Shown here piece after piece: positions 24,581 to 34,362 of a DNA stretch of 64,000 bases. Source of the stretch: Caldimonas tepidiphila (lineage in GTDB: Bacteria; Pseudomonadota; Gammaproteobacteria; Burkholderiales; Burkholderiaceae_C); the NCBI RefSeq assembly GCF_003569765.1, contig NZ_QXMG01000014.1, positions 43,916 through 107,915 on the forward strand, given 5' to 3'. The notes beneath the pieces are model-generated. The model was given only the letters and a program-made list of their open reading frames with translations, did not search any database and was not told the origin of the DNA. The translations under genes were made by a program, and so were the position numbers. Numbering within the stretch: position 1 is the stretch's first letter; each line of letters starts with the position of its first letter.

Positions 24581-25150
24581 ATGAACCGCAAAGAACTCGC
24601 TGCCCTGATTTCCGAAAAGCACGACCTGCCCAAGGTCGGCGCCACCCGCATCCTCGACACGGTGTTCGAAACGCTGGCAGCCGAATTGAAGAAGGGCAAC
24701 CCGGTGGCGCTTGCCGGCTTCGGCACCTTCAAGCTCGCCACCCGCGCAGCGCGCACCGGCCGCAACCCGAGCACCGGCGAAAAGGTGAAGATCGCCGAGC
24801 GCAAGCTGGTGAAGTTCTCGGCTTCGACGGCACTGGCCGACGTGGTCGACCCGAAATTCGCGAAGGCCCGCGCGACGAAGGCCGCGAAGGCAGCGGCGAA
24901 GAAGGCGGCGGAGCAGGACGTCGAGGTGCCCGTGAAGGCCACGGCGAAGAAGAGCGCCGCGGCGCCGAAGACGGCCGCGAAGAAGGCCGCCGCTGCGGCG
25001 AACGAAGCGAAGGCGGTGCCGGCGAAGAAGGCTGCTGCGAAGACGGCCGCAAAGACTGCAGCGAAGACTGCCGTCAAGTCCGCAGCCAAGACTGCCGAGA
25101 AGACGGCAGCACCGGCGAAGAAGGCAGCTGCGAAGAAGAAGGCGGCCTGA
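24581..25150 (+). CDS. HU-family DNA-binding protein with histone H1-like tail
   Basis: A 189-residue nucleoid protein. Residues 1-90 form an HU/IHF domain (MNRKELAALIS..., GFGTFKLATRAARTGRNPSTGEKVKI, the beta-arm with the intercalating Pro in RNPSTGE). Residues about 100-189 are a lysine- and alanine-rich tail (KKAAAKTAAKTAAKTAVK) like eukaryotic H1 C-termini. This HU-plus-tail design is known in several betaproteobacteria and should bind and compact DNA more strongly than HU. The tail coding DNA is repetitive and prone to length change. AAGGATTCGAAGA gives a good ribosome site before the ATG. Confidence 0.92.
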   Translation: MNRKELAALISEKHDLPKVGATRILDTVFETLAAELKKGNPVALAGFGTFKLATRAARTGRNPSTGEKVKIAERKLVKFSASTALADVVDPKFAKARATKAAKAAAKKAAEQDVEVPVKATAKKSAAAPKTAAKKAAAAANEAKAVPAKKAAAKTAAKTAAKTAVKSAAKTAEKTAAPAKKAAAKKKAA

Positions 25151-25167
25151 GAGACTCCCGCGCGCGT

Positions 25168-25268
25168 GCAGCCCCCGGGGGCTGCGCACGGCGGACCGGC
25201 ACACCGACGCGCCGCAGCGCGTCGGCCCGCGGTGCCGGCCGGTTAGCGCGACCGGTGCGGGACACCGG
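25168..25268 (+). other. Cluster of hairpins after the HU-H1 gene
   Basis: Four hairpins follow one another: the 18-bp palindrome GCAGCCCCCGGGGGCTGC (25168-25185); a two-tier stem-loop with outer arms CCGGCAC/GTGCCGG (25196-25238) around the inner stem CCGACGCGC-CGCA-GCGCGTCGG; CCGGT-N7-ACCGG (25239-25255); and CCGGTG-N5-CACCGG (25252-25268), which overlaps the third. No T-run follows, so these are not canonical terminators; they may stabilise the mRNA 3' end or block transcription factor-dependently. The next 170 bases to 25438 show nothing further that I recognise. Confidence 0.5.
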
Positions 25269-25438
25269 ACGCCGGGGAAGACAGGAATGCTCCGCTTTCG
25301 GCGCACCTCACTTTACATAAGGCATCTTCCGGCGCTTTTCAGCGGGGCAGGGGAAACGGGCTCGCATGGCGCCGTCCCGCGGTCCGCGCGCTCATGATGG
25401 ATGCCCCTCCCGGACGCCGCGCGGGATTCCCGCGCCGT

Positions 25439-25642
25439 TCAGGCGTGCTCCTGCTGCCTGAACGAGACGACATGCAGGACCTCGAAACCCTGCCGGCGCG
25501 CCTCCCTGAATGCCGTCAGTTCGATGTCGAGCGGATTCCGCTTTTCCTGCACGGGCAGCGAAAACGTAACCATGCGGGGCTGGAAAGGTTTCGTGCTGCC
25601 GTCCTTCCGGCAATTGACGAAAGCGGTATAGGTATGCTCCAT
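25439..25642 (-). CDS. Small conserved-looking hypothetical protein
   Basis: A 67-residue protein without signal or membrane segment, of mixed charge and aromatic content (YTAFVNCRKDGS..., ELTAFREARRQGFEVLHVVSFRQQEHA). It starts with ATG preceded by GGGAG at six bases, a strong ribosome site. Base composition is lower in GC than its neighbours. A 17-bp inverted repeat (25654-25670) sits directly upstream of the ribosome site. No family is recognised; coding is supported by the ribosome site and by a sensible alternation of hydrophobic and polar residues. Confidence 0.6.
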   Translation of the reverse strand: MEHTYTAFVNCRKDGSTKPFQPRMVTFSLPVQEKRNPLDIELTAFREARRQGFEVLHVVSFRQQEHA

Positions 25643-26028
25643 GACGTACTCCCGAGCGGATACTCCGCTCTGTCTTTCCCGACCGGCGCGCGCCGGGATT
25701 TCTCATCGGACCCCGCCTGTTCCGCGGTTGCAAAGGATCTCAGGCCGGTTTTCTGCCCCGGCCTCCGGCACGGCAACCCGTCTTCCCGGTGAACCGGGGC
25801 CCGGGCCGCTCCTACAATCCCCGCTTTTTCACGGCGGGAGACGGCAGAAACGCCGTTCAACCCGGCCGCCCCGAAGAATCACGAAACAGCTGCCGACCTG
25901 CAAGGATTGTCAGGCGGCACCGGCGACCGGCCAATGTCCCAAGCGATGGAGTGGCGCTACATCCAAGGATGTATTGATCGCTTGCCGACTCTCCGGGATG
26001 CTCGCCGGCCCGAGCGCTCCGGCCCCAC
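25643..26028. promoter_or_regulatory. 386-base divergent control region
   Basis: Between the small protein gene and the MASE1 kinase lie: an inverted repeat GAGCGGA-TAC-TCCGCTC (25654-25670) next to the small gene's ribosome site; the palindrome CCGGCGCGCGCCGG (25683-25696); a TACAAT -10-like box at 25813-25818 reading toward the kinase, without a good -35; and a nested inverted repeat at 25940-25984. No gene was found. Confidence 0.5.
25940..25984 (+). repeat. Nested inverted repeat upstream of the MASE1 kinase
   Basis: Outer arms CAAGCGAT / ATCGCTTG (8 bp, perfect) enclose inner arms TACATCC-AA-GGATGTA (7 bp, perfect), with unpaired stretches of 10 and 3 bases between. The element ends 44 bases before the kinase ATG. 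It could be a dyad operator or a leader hairpin. Confidence 0.6.
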
Positions 26029-28026
26029 ATGACTCTCCCCATATTCCTCCAACGCACGCATGCCGCACCCGCCGCACTGCTGCGCTATTCGATTCCGGCC
26101 GCGGCATTCCTGATGCTGTGGCTGAACCTGCACTGGCTCGCGGTGATCTACGAGACCGCGCCGGGCTCGAGCGCCTGGTATCCGGCGCGGGGCCTGAGTC
26201 TCGCGCTGCTGCTGATCGGCGGCCTGCGCTTCGCGCCGGTGGTCGCGGTGGCGTCGCTGGTCGGCGGGATCTCATACCACCTGCCGGACCATCCCGAGAA
26301 CCTGATCGCGAATGCGCTGCTGATCGCGGGCGGCATGAGCGCCGCGGCCTGGGCGCTGCGCCGGCTCGGCGTCTCGGCCGCGACGCGACTGCGCGACGCG
26401 GTCGCGCTGGTGCTGCTGTCCGCGCTGGCCGAGCTCGTGACGGCCTACGGCGTCGTGGCGGTCAACGTGCGCTCCGGGCTGCTGGCGCCGCAGGAATACT
26501 GGGGCGTGGCCTTCCAGTTCTTCGTCGGCGACTACCTCGGCATCCTGATCGTCGTGCCGGTGGCGCTGCACCTCGCCGCGCTCTGGCCGCCCGGGGAGCT
26601 GCGCCGGCGGCTGCGGCTGTCGCCGGAGAAACGCAGCCGCCTGCTCCAGAGCGGGGTCGAGCTGCTGCTGATCGCCGCGATCTCCGGCGAGCTGCTGTGG
26701 CTCGGCCTCTCCGATGGCGGCTACACCGCCTCGACGCTGGCACGCTGGTACCTGCTGCTGCTGCCGGTGTCGCTGGCGGCGATCCGCTTCGGGCCGCAGG
26801 GCGCCGCCTACACCACGCTGCTGCTGAGCGCGGGCATCGTCGCGGTGGTGCGCGCCACGGGCAACCCCGTCGGCCAGATCGACCTGCAGCTGCTGCTGAT
26901 GTCGCTGTGCATCGTCAGCCTGCTGCTGAGCGCCTCGGGTGCCGATCGCCGCCGCTCGCTCGAGGCGGTGGCGGCGATGCACCGCAGCCAGGCCGAGAAG
27001 GCGCGCCGGGAGGCCGAGCGTGCGCGCATGAGCAAGGCACGCTTCCTGGCCGCGACCACGCACGACCTGCGCCCGCCGTTCGAGGCCGTGCGGCTGGGCC
27101 TGGAGACGCTGGCGCTGCAGAAGCTGCCGCCGGAGATGGACGAGGTGCTGCGCCGCACGCAGAACGCCGCGCGCTCCCTCTCGCGGGTGCTCGAGAGCGT
27201 GCTCGACACCGCGCGGCTCGAGGGCGAGATCCGCGGCGTCACGCCGCGCGACCTGGCGCTCGGACCGCTGTTCGAGCAACTCGCCGCCGAGACCGCCCTC
27301 GCCCACCCCCGCGGCGGCGCCGCGGTGCGGGCCCGGCCGACCGCGCTGCACGTGATCGCCGACCCCGTGCTGATCGAGCGCGTGCTGCGCAACCTGCTGA
27401 GCAACGCGGTGCGCGCCTGCGTCCCGTCGGGACGGGTGCTGCTCTGTGCGCGCCGCCGCGGGCTGATGGTGCGCATCGAGGTGCACGACAGCGGGACCGG
27501 CATCGCGGCAGAGCGGCTGCCTCTCATCTTCGACGACTTCGAGAGCGGCCATGCGGGCGGCATCGGCATCGGGCTGTCGCTGGTGCGCGAGATCTCCGAC
27601 CAGCTCGGGCTCGGCCTGAAGGTGCGTTCGCTGCACGGCCGCGGCACCGTCTTCTGCATCGAGCTGCCGCTGTCGACGCGCAGCCCGGAACCGGGCCCGC
27701 GCTTCCGCGAGGCGGCCGCGCGCGTGCGCGACCGCGTGATCGCGCTGGCCACGCGCGACGCGGTGCGCGGCGAGATGATCACCGCGACCCTGTCGGACTG
27801 GGGCGCGGCGGTGGTGGCGGGCAGCGAGCCGGAGGGCGTCCTGCAGGAGCTGCGCGCGATCGACAGCCGCGCCGACCTCTTCGTCGTCGGCGACGTCTCG
27901 CGCCCGGTGGAGGCCGACCGCCGCGACGCCGGGCGGATCGTGGAGTTGCCGGCATCGTCGGGCGTGGCCGGACGGGGCCGGCCGCTCGCGGCAGACCTGG
28001 AGGAGCTGCTCAGGGTCCTGCGCTGA
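26029..28026 (+). CDS. MASE1-domain sensor histidine kinase
   Basis: A 665-residue inner-membrane kinase. Residues about 20-300 form a MASE1 sensor region with eight or so helices (marker WYPARGLSLALLLIGGLRFAP). A coiled linker leads to the HisKA domain with the phosphoacceptor His345 in THDLRPP, then the ATPase domain with N box LRNLLSNAVRACV, HDSGTGI and GIGIGLSLVREI. The last 110 residues look like a decayed receiver domain lacking the acidic pair (DLFVVGDVSRP may hold the old Asp position). Its 3' end overlaps the convergent response regulator gene by 17 bases; that regulator is the likely partner. The signal is unknown. Confidence 0.87.
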   Translation: MTLPIFLQRTHAAPAALLRYSIPAAAFLMLWLNLHWLAVIYETAPGSSAWYPARGLSLALLLIGGLRFAPVVAVASLVGGISYHLPDHPENLIANALLIAGGMSAAAWALRRLGVSAATRLRDAVALVLLSALAELVTAYGVVAVNVRSGLLAPQEYWGVAFQFFVGDYLGILIVVPVALHLAALWPPGELRRRLRLSPEKRSRLLQSGVELLLIAAISGELLWLGLSDGGYTASTLARWYLLLLPVSLAAIRFGPQGAAYTTLLLSAGIVAVVRATGNPVGQIDLQLLLMSLCIVSLLLSASGADRRRSLEAVAAMHRSQAEKARREAERARMSKARFLAATTHDLRPPFEAVRLGLETLALQKLPPEMDEVLRRTQNAARSLSRVLESVLDTARLEGEIRGVTPRDLALGPLFEQLAAETALAHPRGGAAVRARPTALHVIADPVLIERVLRNLLSNAVRACVPSGRVLLCARRRGLMVRIEVHDSGTGIAAERLPLIFDDFESGHAGGIGIGLSLVREISDQLGLGLKVRSLHGRGTVFCIELPLSTRSPEPGPRFREAAARVRDRVIALATRDAVRGEMITATLSDWGAAVVAGSEPEGVLQELRAIDSRADLFVVGDVSRPVEADRRDAGRIVELPASSGVAGRGRPLAADLEELLRVLR

Positions 28027-28654
28027 AGCCCTCGCTGCCGGGAAGCAGCCCGGCGCGGCGCGCCCAAACGGCAGCCTTGGCGCGGCTGGTGGTGCCGACG
28101 AGCTGGAGGATACGGTGCACGTGCACCTTCACGGTCGGCTCGGCGATCCCGAGCGCGCGCGCGATCTCCTTGTTGGACATCCCGCCGTCGATCAGGCGCA
28201 GCACCTCCAGCTGCCGCTCGCTCAGCACCGGCGCGTGCGGCGACGCTTCCGGCTCCCCGCACAGCAGCTCGGCCGGGACGCAGCTCCCGCCGGCGAGCAC
28301 CATCTCGAGCGCCCCCAGCATCACGTTGGCGCTGTCGGTCTTGCGGATGAAGCCGCGCGCGCCGGCACGGATCGCCGCGGCCACCACCGCACGCTGGTCG
28401 AGCATCGAGACCGCGACGACCGGCATCCCGACGGCGGCGCGCACCATGCGGTGCAGCGTGTCCTCGAAGTCCTGCGAGTCCGGAAGCGTCAGGTCGAGCA
28501 GGATCAGATCGAAGCGCTCGCCCGCCGCGAGACGGTCCAGCGCCTCCGCGAGGCGCCCTGCCTCGACGATCCGCGCCTCCGCGCGCCAGTGCACGAGAAG
28601 CGACTTCATGCCATCACGAAACAGCCGATGGTCATCGACAACCAGAAAACGCAA
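28010..28654 (-). CDS. NarL/FixJ-family response regulator
   Basis: A regulator of 214 residues with an N-terminal receiver (VVDDHRLFRDG acidic pair; phosphoacceptor Asp in LILLDLTLPD; Lys in FIRKTDS) and a C-terminal LuxR-type helix-turn-helix (LSERQLEVLRLIDGGMSNKEIARALGIAEPTVKVHVHRIL). A TTG at 28654 begins the receiver directly and has GGGAAGGGAG upstream; the in-frame ATG at 28747 would add 31 residues of unlikely sequence. It faces the MASE1 kinase tail to tail, with a 17-base overlap, and is its probable partner. Confidence 0.88.
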   Translation of the reverse strand: MRFLVVDDHRLFRDGMKSLLVHWRAEARIVEAGRLAEALDRLAAGERFDLILLDLTLPDSQDFEDTLHRMVRAAVGMPVVAVSMLDQRAVVAAAIRAGARGFIRKTDSANVMLGALEMVLAGGSCVPAELLCGEPEASPHAPVLSERQLEVLRLIDGGMSNKEIARALGIAEPTVKVHVHRILQLVGTTSRAKAAVWARRAGLLPGSEGFSAGP

Positions 28655-28793
28655 ACCCGCTCCCTTCCCGGCACGCCGGAGACCCCGCCACCCCGACTCC
28701 GCTTCGGGCGCGTTGTCGGGACGCCGGAAGCACTTTGCCGTCAGCACACATGCTGGCAGGCGCGGGAGTCTTTTTGTTTACAAGTGGAAAGAA

Positions 28794-28813
28794 TTGTAGC
28801 GTTTACCCTACAA
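28794..28813. promoter_or_regulatory. Inverted repeat upstream of the response regulator
   Basis: TTGTAG-N8-CTACAA lies in an AT-rich patch about 140 bases upstream of the regulator start. It may be an autoregulatory or other operator. The gap 28655-28931 otherwise shows no gene. Confidence 0.35.
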
Positions 28814-28931
28814 CCCCTTCCATCAAACAGAATATCCCGGAGCGGGCCGATGCGGCGGAATTCACATCGATGGGCAGAGGGCAAGAATGCGCTCGCCGGA
28901 CCCGGTCTCCCGGATCCGGCGGCAGGCCCGG

Positions 28932-30368
28932 TCAGGGCCTCGGGCACTCCGGCAAGGACGCGCGGAGCGTGCCGAGCGAGGGGTTGTCGTCCGTCCCGGT
29001 GCGGTTGTCGGTGAAGCGGCAGCCGTAGGCCGCGTCTGCGACCTTCGCGGCGTCGAGCACGTCGTCCCCCTCGGGCTTCACGCCCTTCTGCTCCCAGTTC
29101 GCCATCGCGTCGAAGGCGGCGACCTGCTCCGCGACCGTGAAGTCGCAGTGACCGGGGCTGCGGATCGCGCGCTGCACCAGGAAGTCGCCGCTGCCGTTGG
29201 CGTCGGCGCGGCGCTTGAAGATCTGCTCCATGCTGAAGGGCACGTACAGGTCGCCGAGCGTGTGGATCGTCACCACCGGGATGCGGAAGTTGCCGTTCGT
29301 CTTCGGCACCCAGCGCAGCCCGTCGCGGCGCAGCCGGTTGGCTTCGGGCGTTCCCTTGACGCGGTAGGCCGAGGCGTTGAAGGCCTGCTCCTCGACGCTC
29401 TGCGCGGGGTCGTTGTCGAGCTGGTAGACGATGCCCTCGGTGCTGACCAGATCCTGGTTCAGGATGCCGTTGATCTTGCCGTCGCGCCCGAAGGTGCCCC
29501 AGACCGTCGCGTGCAGGCCGGCATGCGCGAAGCCCTGGTCGAAGATCGGGCGCGCGCCGCCGGAGAGATTGCGCACCACTGCCTTGTACTTGTCGCCGAG
29601 CGGGGTCGTCGTGGCCGGGAAGGAGGAGAACAGCGCATCCCTCACGAGCGGCTGGATCGCGCTCCAGTTCGTCACCGGCCAGCTCGTGGCCGGCAGGCCG
29701 GCGAGCTGCTGCGCGGCGACCTGGTAGGCCGCGAAGTTGTTGAACAGGTCGGTGTCGCCGAGCACGCCGCACATCGGCACCGCACCGTGGTAGCTCATCT
29801 TGTGGTTCGCGGTGCGCGCGGCCTCCTCGTCGATCGCCGCGGCAGTCACGTGCCCGCCCATCGAGTGGCCGATCAGGTAGACCTTCCTCGGCGCGGCGAG
29901 CGCCCGGCCCTTCTCCTGCGCGATGCGGTTGAAGGCGAGGGCGAGCGCGTTGGTGTCCTCGACGCCGGCGCGCACGTCGTAGAAGTTCGTCGAGTAGCTC
30001 GACGCGGCCCAGGCGTAGCCCTGCTCGATCAGGTGGCGACGGATCGACGGCGGCGTCACGCGCAGCTCGGCACCGATGCCGTTGTAGCCGTGCGCGTACA
30101 TCACGAGCATGCCGTTCCAGTTCCTCGGCACCTCGATGCGGTAGCCGCTCTTGCCGAGCAGCCCCCACCAGCGATCGGTTTCCGGCGCATCGGCCAGCGC
30201 GTCGAAGGGCAGCGCCTGGGCATTCATCGTGAACACGCGCTTGTCCTGCTCGCGGGTCTCCTCCGGCTGCGCTGCCGCGGGCGGGGCGGCATCGTCGCCA
30301 CCTCCACAGGCCTGGAGCAGGCCGACGGCCAGCAGCGCCGCCGCGACGCTCGAGAGTTTCCGGTACAT
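28932..30368 (-). CDS. Alpha/beta-hydrolase lipoprotein
   Basis: A 478-residue predicted lipoprotein (lipobox LLQAC near residue 20, followed by GGGDDAAPP). The serine-hydrolase elbow is GHSMGG with an upstream oxyanion region (VMYAHGYNGIGAEL), and a C-terminal His is in RSPGHCDFT. The closest general match is large secreted esterases/lipases of unknown substrate. Two copies of the IclR-like motif lie upstream, one of them between a TTGATG and TATTCA pair 17 bases apart, so the gene probably belongs to the catabolic regulon to its right. It may release the acid that the pathway degrades; that is speculation. Confidence 0.75.
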   Translation of the reverse strand: MYRKLSSVAAALLAVGLLQACGGGDDAAPPAAAQPEETREQDKRVFTMNAQALPFDALADAPETDRWWGLLGKSGYRIEVPRNWNGMLVMYAHGYNGIGAELRVTPPSIRRHLIEQGYAWAASSYSTNFYDVRAGVEDTNALALAFNRIAQEKGRALAAPRKVYLIGHSMGGHVTAAAIDEEAARTANHKMSYHGAVPMCGVLGDTDLFNNFAAYQVAAQQLAGLPATSWPVTNWSAIQPLVRDALFSSFPATTTPLGDKYKAVVRNLSGGARPIFDQGFAHAGLHATVWGTFGRDGKINGILNQDLVSTEGIVYQLDNDPAQSVEEQAFNASAYRVKGTPEANRLRRDGLRWVPKTNGNFRIPVVTIHTLGDLYVPFSMEQIFKRRADANGSGDFLVQRAIRSPGHCDFTVAEQVAAFDAMANWEQKGVKPEGDDVLDAAKVADAAYGCRFTDNRTGTDDNPSLGTLRASLPECPRP

Positions 30369-30696
30369 GCTGTCTCCTCATATTTGAATAAATACCGCAT
30401 TGCAGAACATCAATCTTTCTTTCGAAACTGCTGCGGCTGCACCGATTTTGTGGATTTCATTGACATTGGTAAATGTTCCCAGCGATGAAACCGGCTCATC
30501 GCTTTCCCTTAAATTCTGCAAGGCAGAACATGAGCTCCGGAAAAAAGGCAGACATGCACCGCCCTCCCGGGCCTGCGCCGAGCCGGCGGGGGCGGGATGA
30601 GGGGGGGAGGAAGGAAGCGTTCGGGGAATGCTGCGGCGGACGCCGCAGCAGAGGAAGGCAAGCAGGGGGCGCTCGCGGCGCCGCCCCGCGCCGGAC
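30369..30696. promoter_or_regulatory. 328-base gap with two IclR-like operator candidates
   Basis: This AT-richer gap upstream of the lipoprotein gene holds two copies of the region's shared motif: TACCGC-ATT-GCAGAA (30393-30407, followed by C) and the perfect dyad TTCTGC-AAG-GCAGAA (30514-30528, followed by C). On the minus strand TTGATG and TATTCA, 17 bases apart, flank the first copy and could be the promoter. No gene is seen. Confidence 0.55.
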
Positions 30697-31884
<1,188 letters not shown>

Positions 31885-31967
31885 GTCGGGTCTCCGGAAG
31901 GGGGCGCCCGGCGCGCGTCAGGCGCGCCGGGCGTGAAATGGAAATGTTCGGCGCCGCGCTGCGGCTG

Positions 31968-33134
31968 TCAAGCGGCGGCGGCGGCCTCGATCGCGGCGCG
32001 CTGGCTGAGCCGGGCGAAGCGCTGGAGGTGGTGGTCGGTGCCGCCGAAGGCGAGCTCGACCGCGAGCAGGCGCTTGAACCAGTGGCTGACGACGAGCTCG
32101 TCGGTCATGCCCATGCCGCCGTGCAGCTGCACCGCCTGCTGGCTGACGAAGCGCGCGGCCTGGCCGACCACGACCTTCGCTGCCGACAGGGCCATGCGGC
32201 GCCCGGCATCGTCCGCCGAGGTGCAGCGCATCGCCGCGAGCAGGCTCATCGAGCGTGCCTGCTCCAGGTGCAGCAGCATGTCGGCGGTGCGGTGCTGCAG
32301 CGCCTGGAAGCTGCCGATCGGACGGCCGAACTGCTGGCGCGTCTTCAGGTACTCGACCGTCGCGTCGACGGTGGCCTGCATCACGCCGACGGCCTCGGCG
32401 CACAGCGCCGCCAGGCCGATGCCGAGCGCGCGCTCGATCGCCGGCAGCGCGCCGCCGTTCTCGCCGAGCAGCGCCGAGGCCGGCAGGCGCACGTCGCGCA
32501 GCTCGATGTCGGAGGCGCGGCGCGCGTCGATCGTCGCGCAGCTGCGCAGCGTCACGCCCGCGGTGCCGCGTGGCACGCGGAACAGGCTCACGCCGGCCGG
32601 GTCGCCCGGCGCGCCCTCGATGCGCGCCGAGACGAGCAGCTCGTCGGCCGCGTCGGCGTGCAGCACCATGGCCTTGCGGCCGTCGAGCCGCCAGCCCTCG
32701 CCGTCGCGCCGCGCCGTGGCCTCGACCCGGGCGACCTCGCCGCGCGCCGCGGCCTCCTCGTGGGCCAGCACGACGATGCGCTCGCCGGCGGCCATCGCCG
32801 GCAGCAGCTCGTCCTGCGCGGTCGCGTCGCCGAAGTCGCGCACCAGCGCGGTGGCGATCACGGCGCTGGCGAGCACCGGCTCGACCAGCAGCGCCGGGCC
32901 CATCGCCTGCATCGCGAGCTGGGTCTCGACCGCACCGTAGCCGAGGCCGCCGTGCGCCTCCGGCACCGTCATCGCGAGCACGCCGAGGTCCGCGAGGCCC
33001 GACCAGACCTCGCGGCTGAAGCCCTCGGGGCTCGCCACGATCTGCTTGCGGCGCTCGAAGCCGTAGTCGCCCTGCACGAAACGGGTGACGGCATCCTGCA
33101 GCTGCTGCTGCTCTTCGCTGTAGCTGAAGTCCAT
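31968..33134 (-). CDS. Acyl-CoA dehydrogenase, PimD-like small subunit
   Basis: A 388-residue member of the acyl-CoA dehydrogenase family, resembling the small subunit of pimeloyl-CoA dehydrogenase (opening MDFSYSEEQQQLQDAVTRFVQGDYGFERR). The RQQFGRPIGSFQALQHRTADMLL segment binds FAD across the subunit interface, and QLHGGMGMTDEL is conserved. The sequence is more divergent than its partner and may lack a complete active site, as is usual for one half of a heteromer. It lies 9 bases after the PimC-like gene. Confidence 0.82.
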   Translation of the reverse strand: MDFSYSEEQQQLQDAVTRFVQGDYGFERRKQIVASPEGFSREVWSGLADLGVLAMTVPEAHGGLGYGAVETQLAMQAMGPALLVEPVLASAVIATALVRDFGDATAQDELLPAMAAGERIVVLAHEEAAARGEVARVEATARRDGEGWRLDGRKAMVLHADAADELLVSARIEGAPGDPAGVSLFRVPRGTAGVTLRSCATIDARRASDIELRDVRLPASALLGENGGALPAIERALGIGLAALCAEAVGVMQATVDATVEYLKTRQQFGRPIGSFQALQHRTADMLLHLEQARSMSLLAAMRCTSADDAGRRMALSAAKVVVGQAARFVSQQAVQLHGGMGMTDELVVSHWFKRLLAVELAFGGTDHHLQRFARLSQRAAIEAAAAA

Positions 33135-33144
33135 GGTGCGTTCC

Positions 33145-34335
33145 TTACAGGCCGAGGATCATCTGGGAGATGATGTTCTTCTGGATTTCGTTGGAGCCCC
33201 CGAAGATCGAGAGCTTGCGCATGTTGCAGTAGTGGGCGGCGAGCGGCACGGCGTAATCGGGCCCGACAGCCTCCTCCTCGCCGGCGGCGGCCCGGGGCTG
33301 GAAGCCGATGCCGTACGGACCCACCGCCTGCACCAGCAGCTCGGTGATCGCCTGCTGGATCTCGGTGCCCTTGATCTTCAGGATCGACGCGGCCGGCCCC
33401 GGCGCGCGTTTCTCGTTCTCGGCCGACAGCACGCGCAGGTTCGTCATCTCGAGCGCCATCAGGTCGATCTCGACCTGCGCGACCTTGGCGGAGAACAGCG
33501 GGTCCTCCAGCAGCGGGCGGCCGTCCTTGCGCTCGCTCGCGGCGATCTGCTTCAGCCGCGCGAGCTCGCGCTTGGCGATGCCGATGCCGGCGATGTTGCT
33601 GCGCTCGTGGCCGAGCAGGAACTTCGCGTAGGTCCAGCCCTTGTTCTCCTCGCCGACGAGGTTCTCGACCGGGACCTTCACGTCCTCGAACCAGACCTCG
33701 TTGACCTCGTGCGCGCCGTCGAGCGTGATGATCGGGCGCACCGTGATGCCGGGGCTCTTCATGTCGATCAGCAGGAAGCTGATGCCGGACTGCTTCTTGG
33801 CCTCGGGGTCGGTGCGCACCAGGCAGAAGATCCAGTCCGCGTGCTGGCCGAGCGTGGTCCAGGTCTTCTGGCCGTTGACGACGTAGTGGTCGCCCTGGCG
33901 CACCGCGCGCGTCTTCAGCGCGGCGAGGTCCGAGCCCGCGCCCGGCTCCGAGTAGCCCTGGCACCACCAGTCCTCGGCGGCGCTGATGCGCGGCAGGAAG
34001 CGCCGCTGCTGCTCGGGCGAGCCGAAGGCCATGATGACGGGCGCGACCATCTTGATGCCGAAGGGGATCAGGCGCGGGGCGCCCGCCGCCGCACACTCCT
34101 CCTCGAAGATGTACTGCTGCACCGCGTTCCAGCCCGGGCCGCCGAACTCCTTGGGCCAGCCGGGGCCGCCCCAGCCGCGCTCGTGCAGCGTGCGCTGCCA
34201 CTGCAGGTGCTCCTCGCGCGTCAGGTGCTGGCTGTTCATCACCTTGGCGCGGATCGCCTCGGGGAGCTTGTCGCGCAGGAAGGCGCGCACCTCCTCGCGG
34301 AAGGCCTGTTCTTCGGGGGTGAAATGGAGGTCCAT
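33145..34335 (-). CDS. Acyl-CoA dehydrogenase, PimC-like large subunit
   Basis: A 396-residue flavoprotein very like the large subunit of pimeloyl-CoA dehydrogenase of Rhodopseudomonas palustris: WPKEFGGPGWNAVQQYIFEEE, DWWCQGYSEPGAGSDLAALKT, NGQKTWTTLGQHADWIFC and the end SIFGGSNEIQKNIISQMIL. It would introduce the 2,3-double bond into a dicarboxylyl-CoA and pass electrons to ETF. Start ATG is 27 bases from the paaH-like stop. Substrate assignment rests on family resemblance plus the presence of gcdH. Confidence 0.85.
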   Translation of the reverse strand: MDLHFTPEEQAFREEVRAFLRDKLPEAIRAKVMNSQHLTREEHLQWQRTLHERGWGGPGWPKEFGGPGWNAVQQYIFEEECAAAGAPRLIPFGIKMVAPVIMAFGSPEQQRRFLPRISAAEDWWCQGYSEPGAGSDLAALKTRAVRQGDHYVVNGQKTWTTLGQHADWIFCLVRTDPEAKKQSGISFLLIDMKSPGITVRPIITLDGAHEVNEVWFEDVKVPVENLVGEENKGWTYAKFLLGHERSNIAGIGIAKRELARLKQIAASERKDGRPLLEDPLFSAKVAQVEIDLMALEMTNLRVLSAENEKRAPGPAASILKIKGTEIQQAITELLVQAVGPYGIGFQPRAAAGEEEAVGPDYAVPLAAHYCNMRKLSIFGGSNEIQKNIISQMILGL

Positions 34336-34362
34336 GGTGGTTTCTTCCGTCGGGTCGATCGG

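Noticed and set aside
25813..25900. Possible glycine-type riboswitch after the TACAAT box
   Set aside because: A GGGAGAC segment is present, but the conserved aptamer core and the usual downstream glycine genes are missing.
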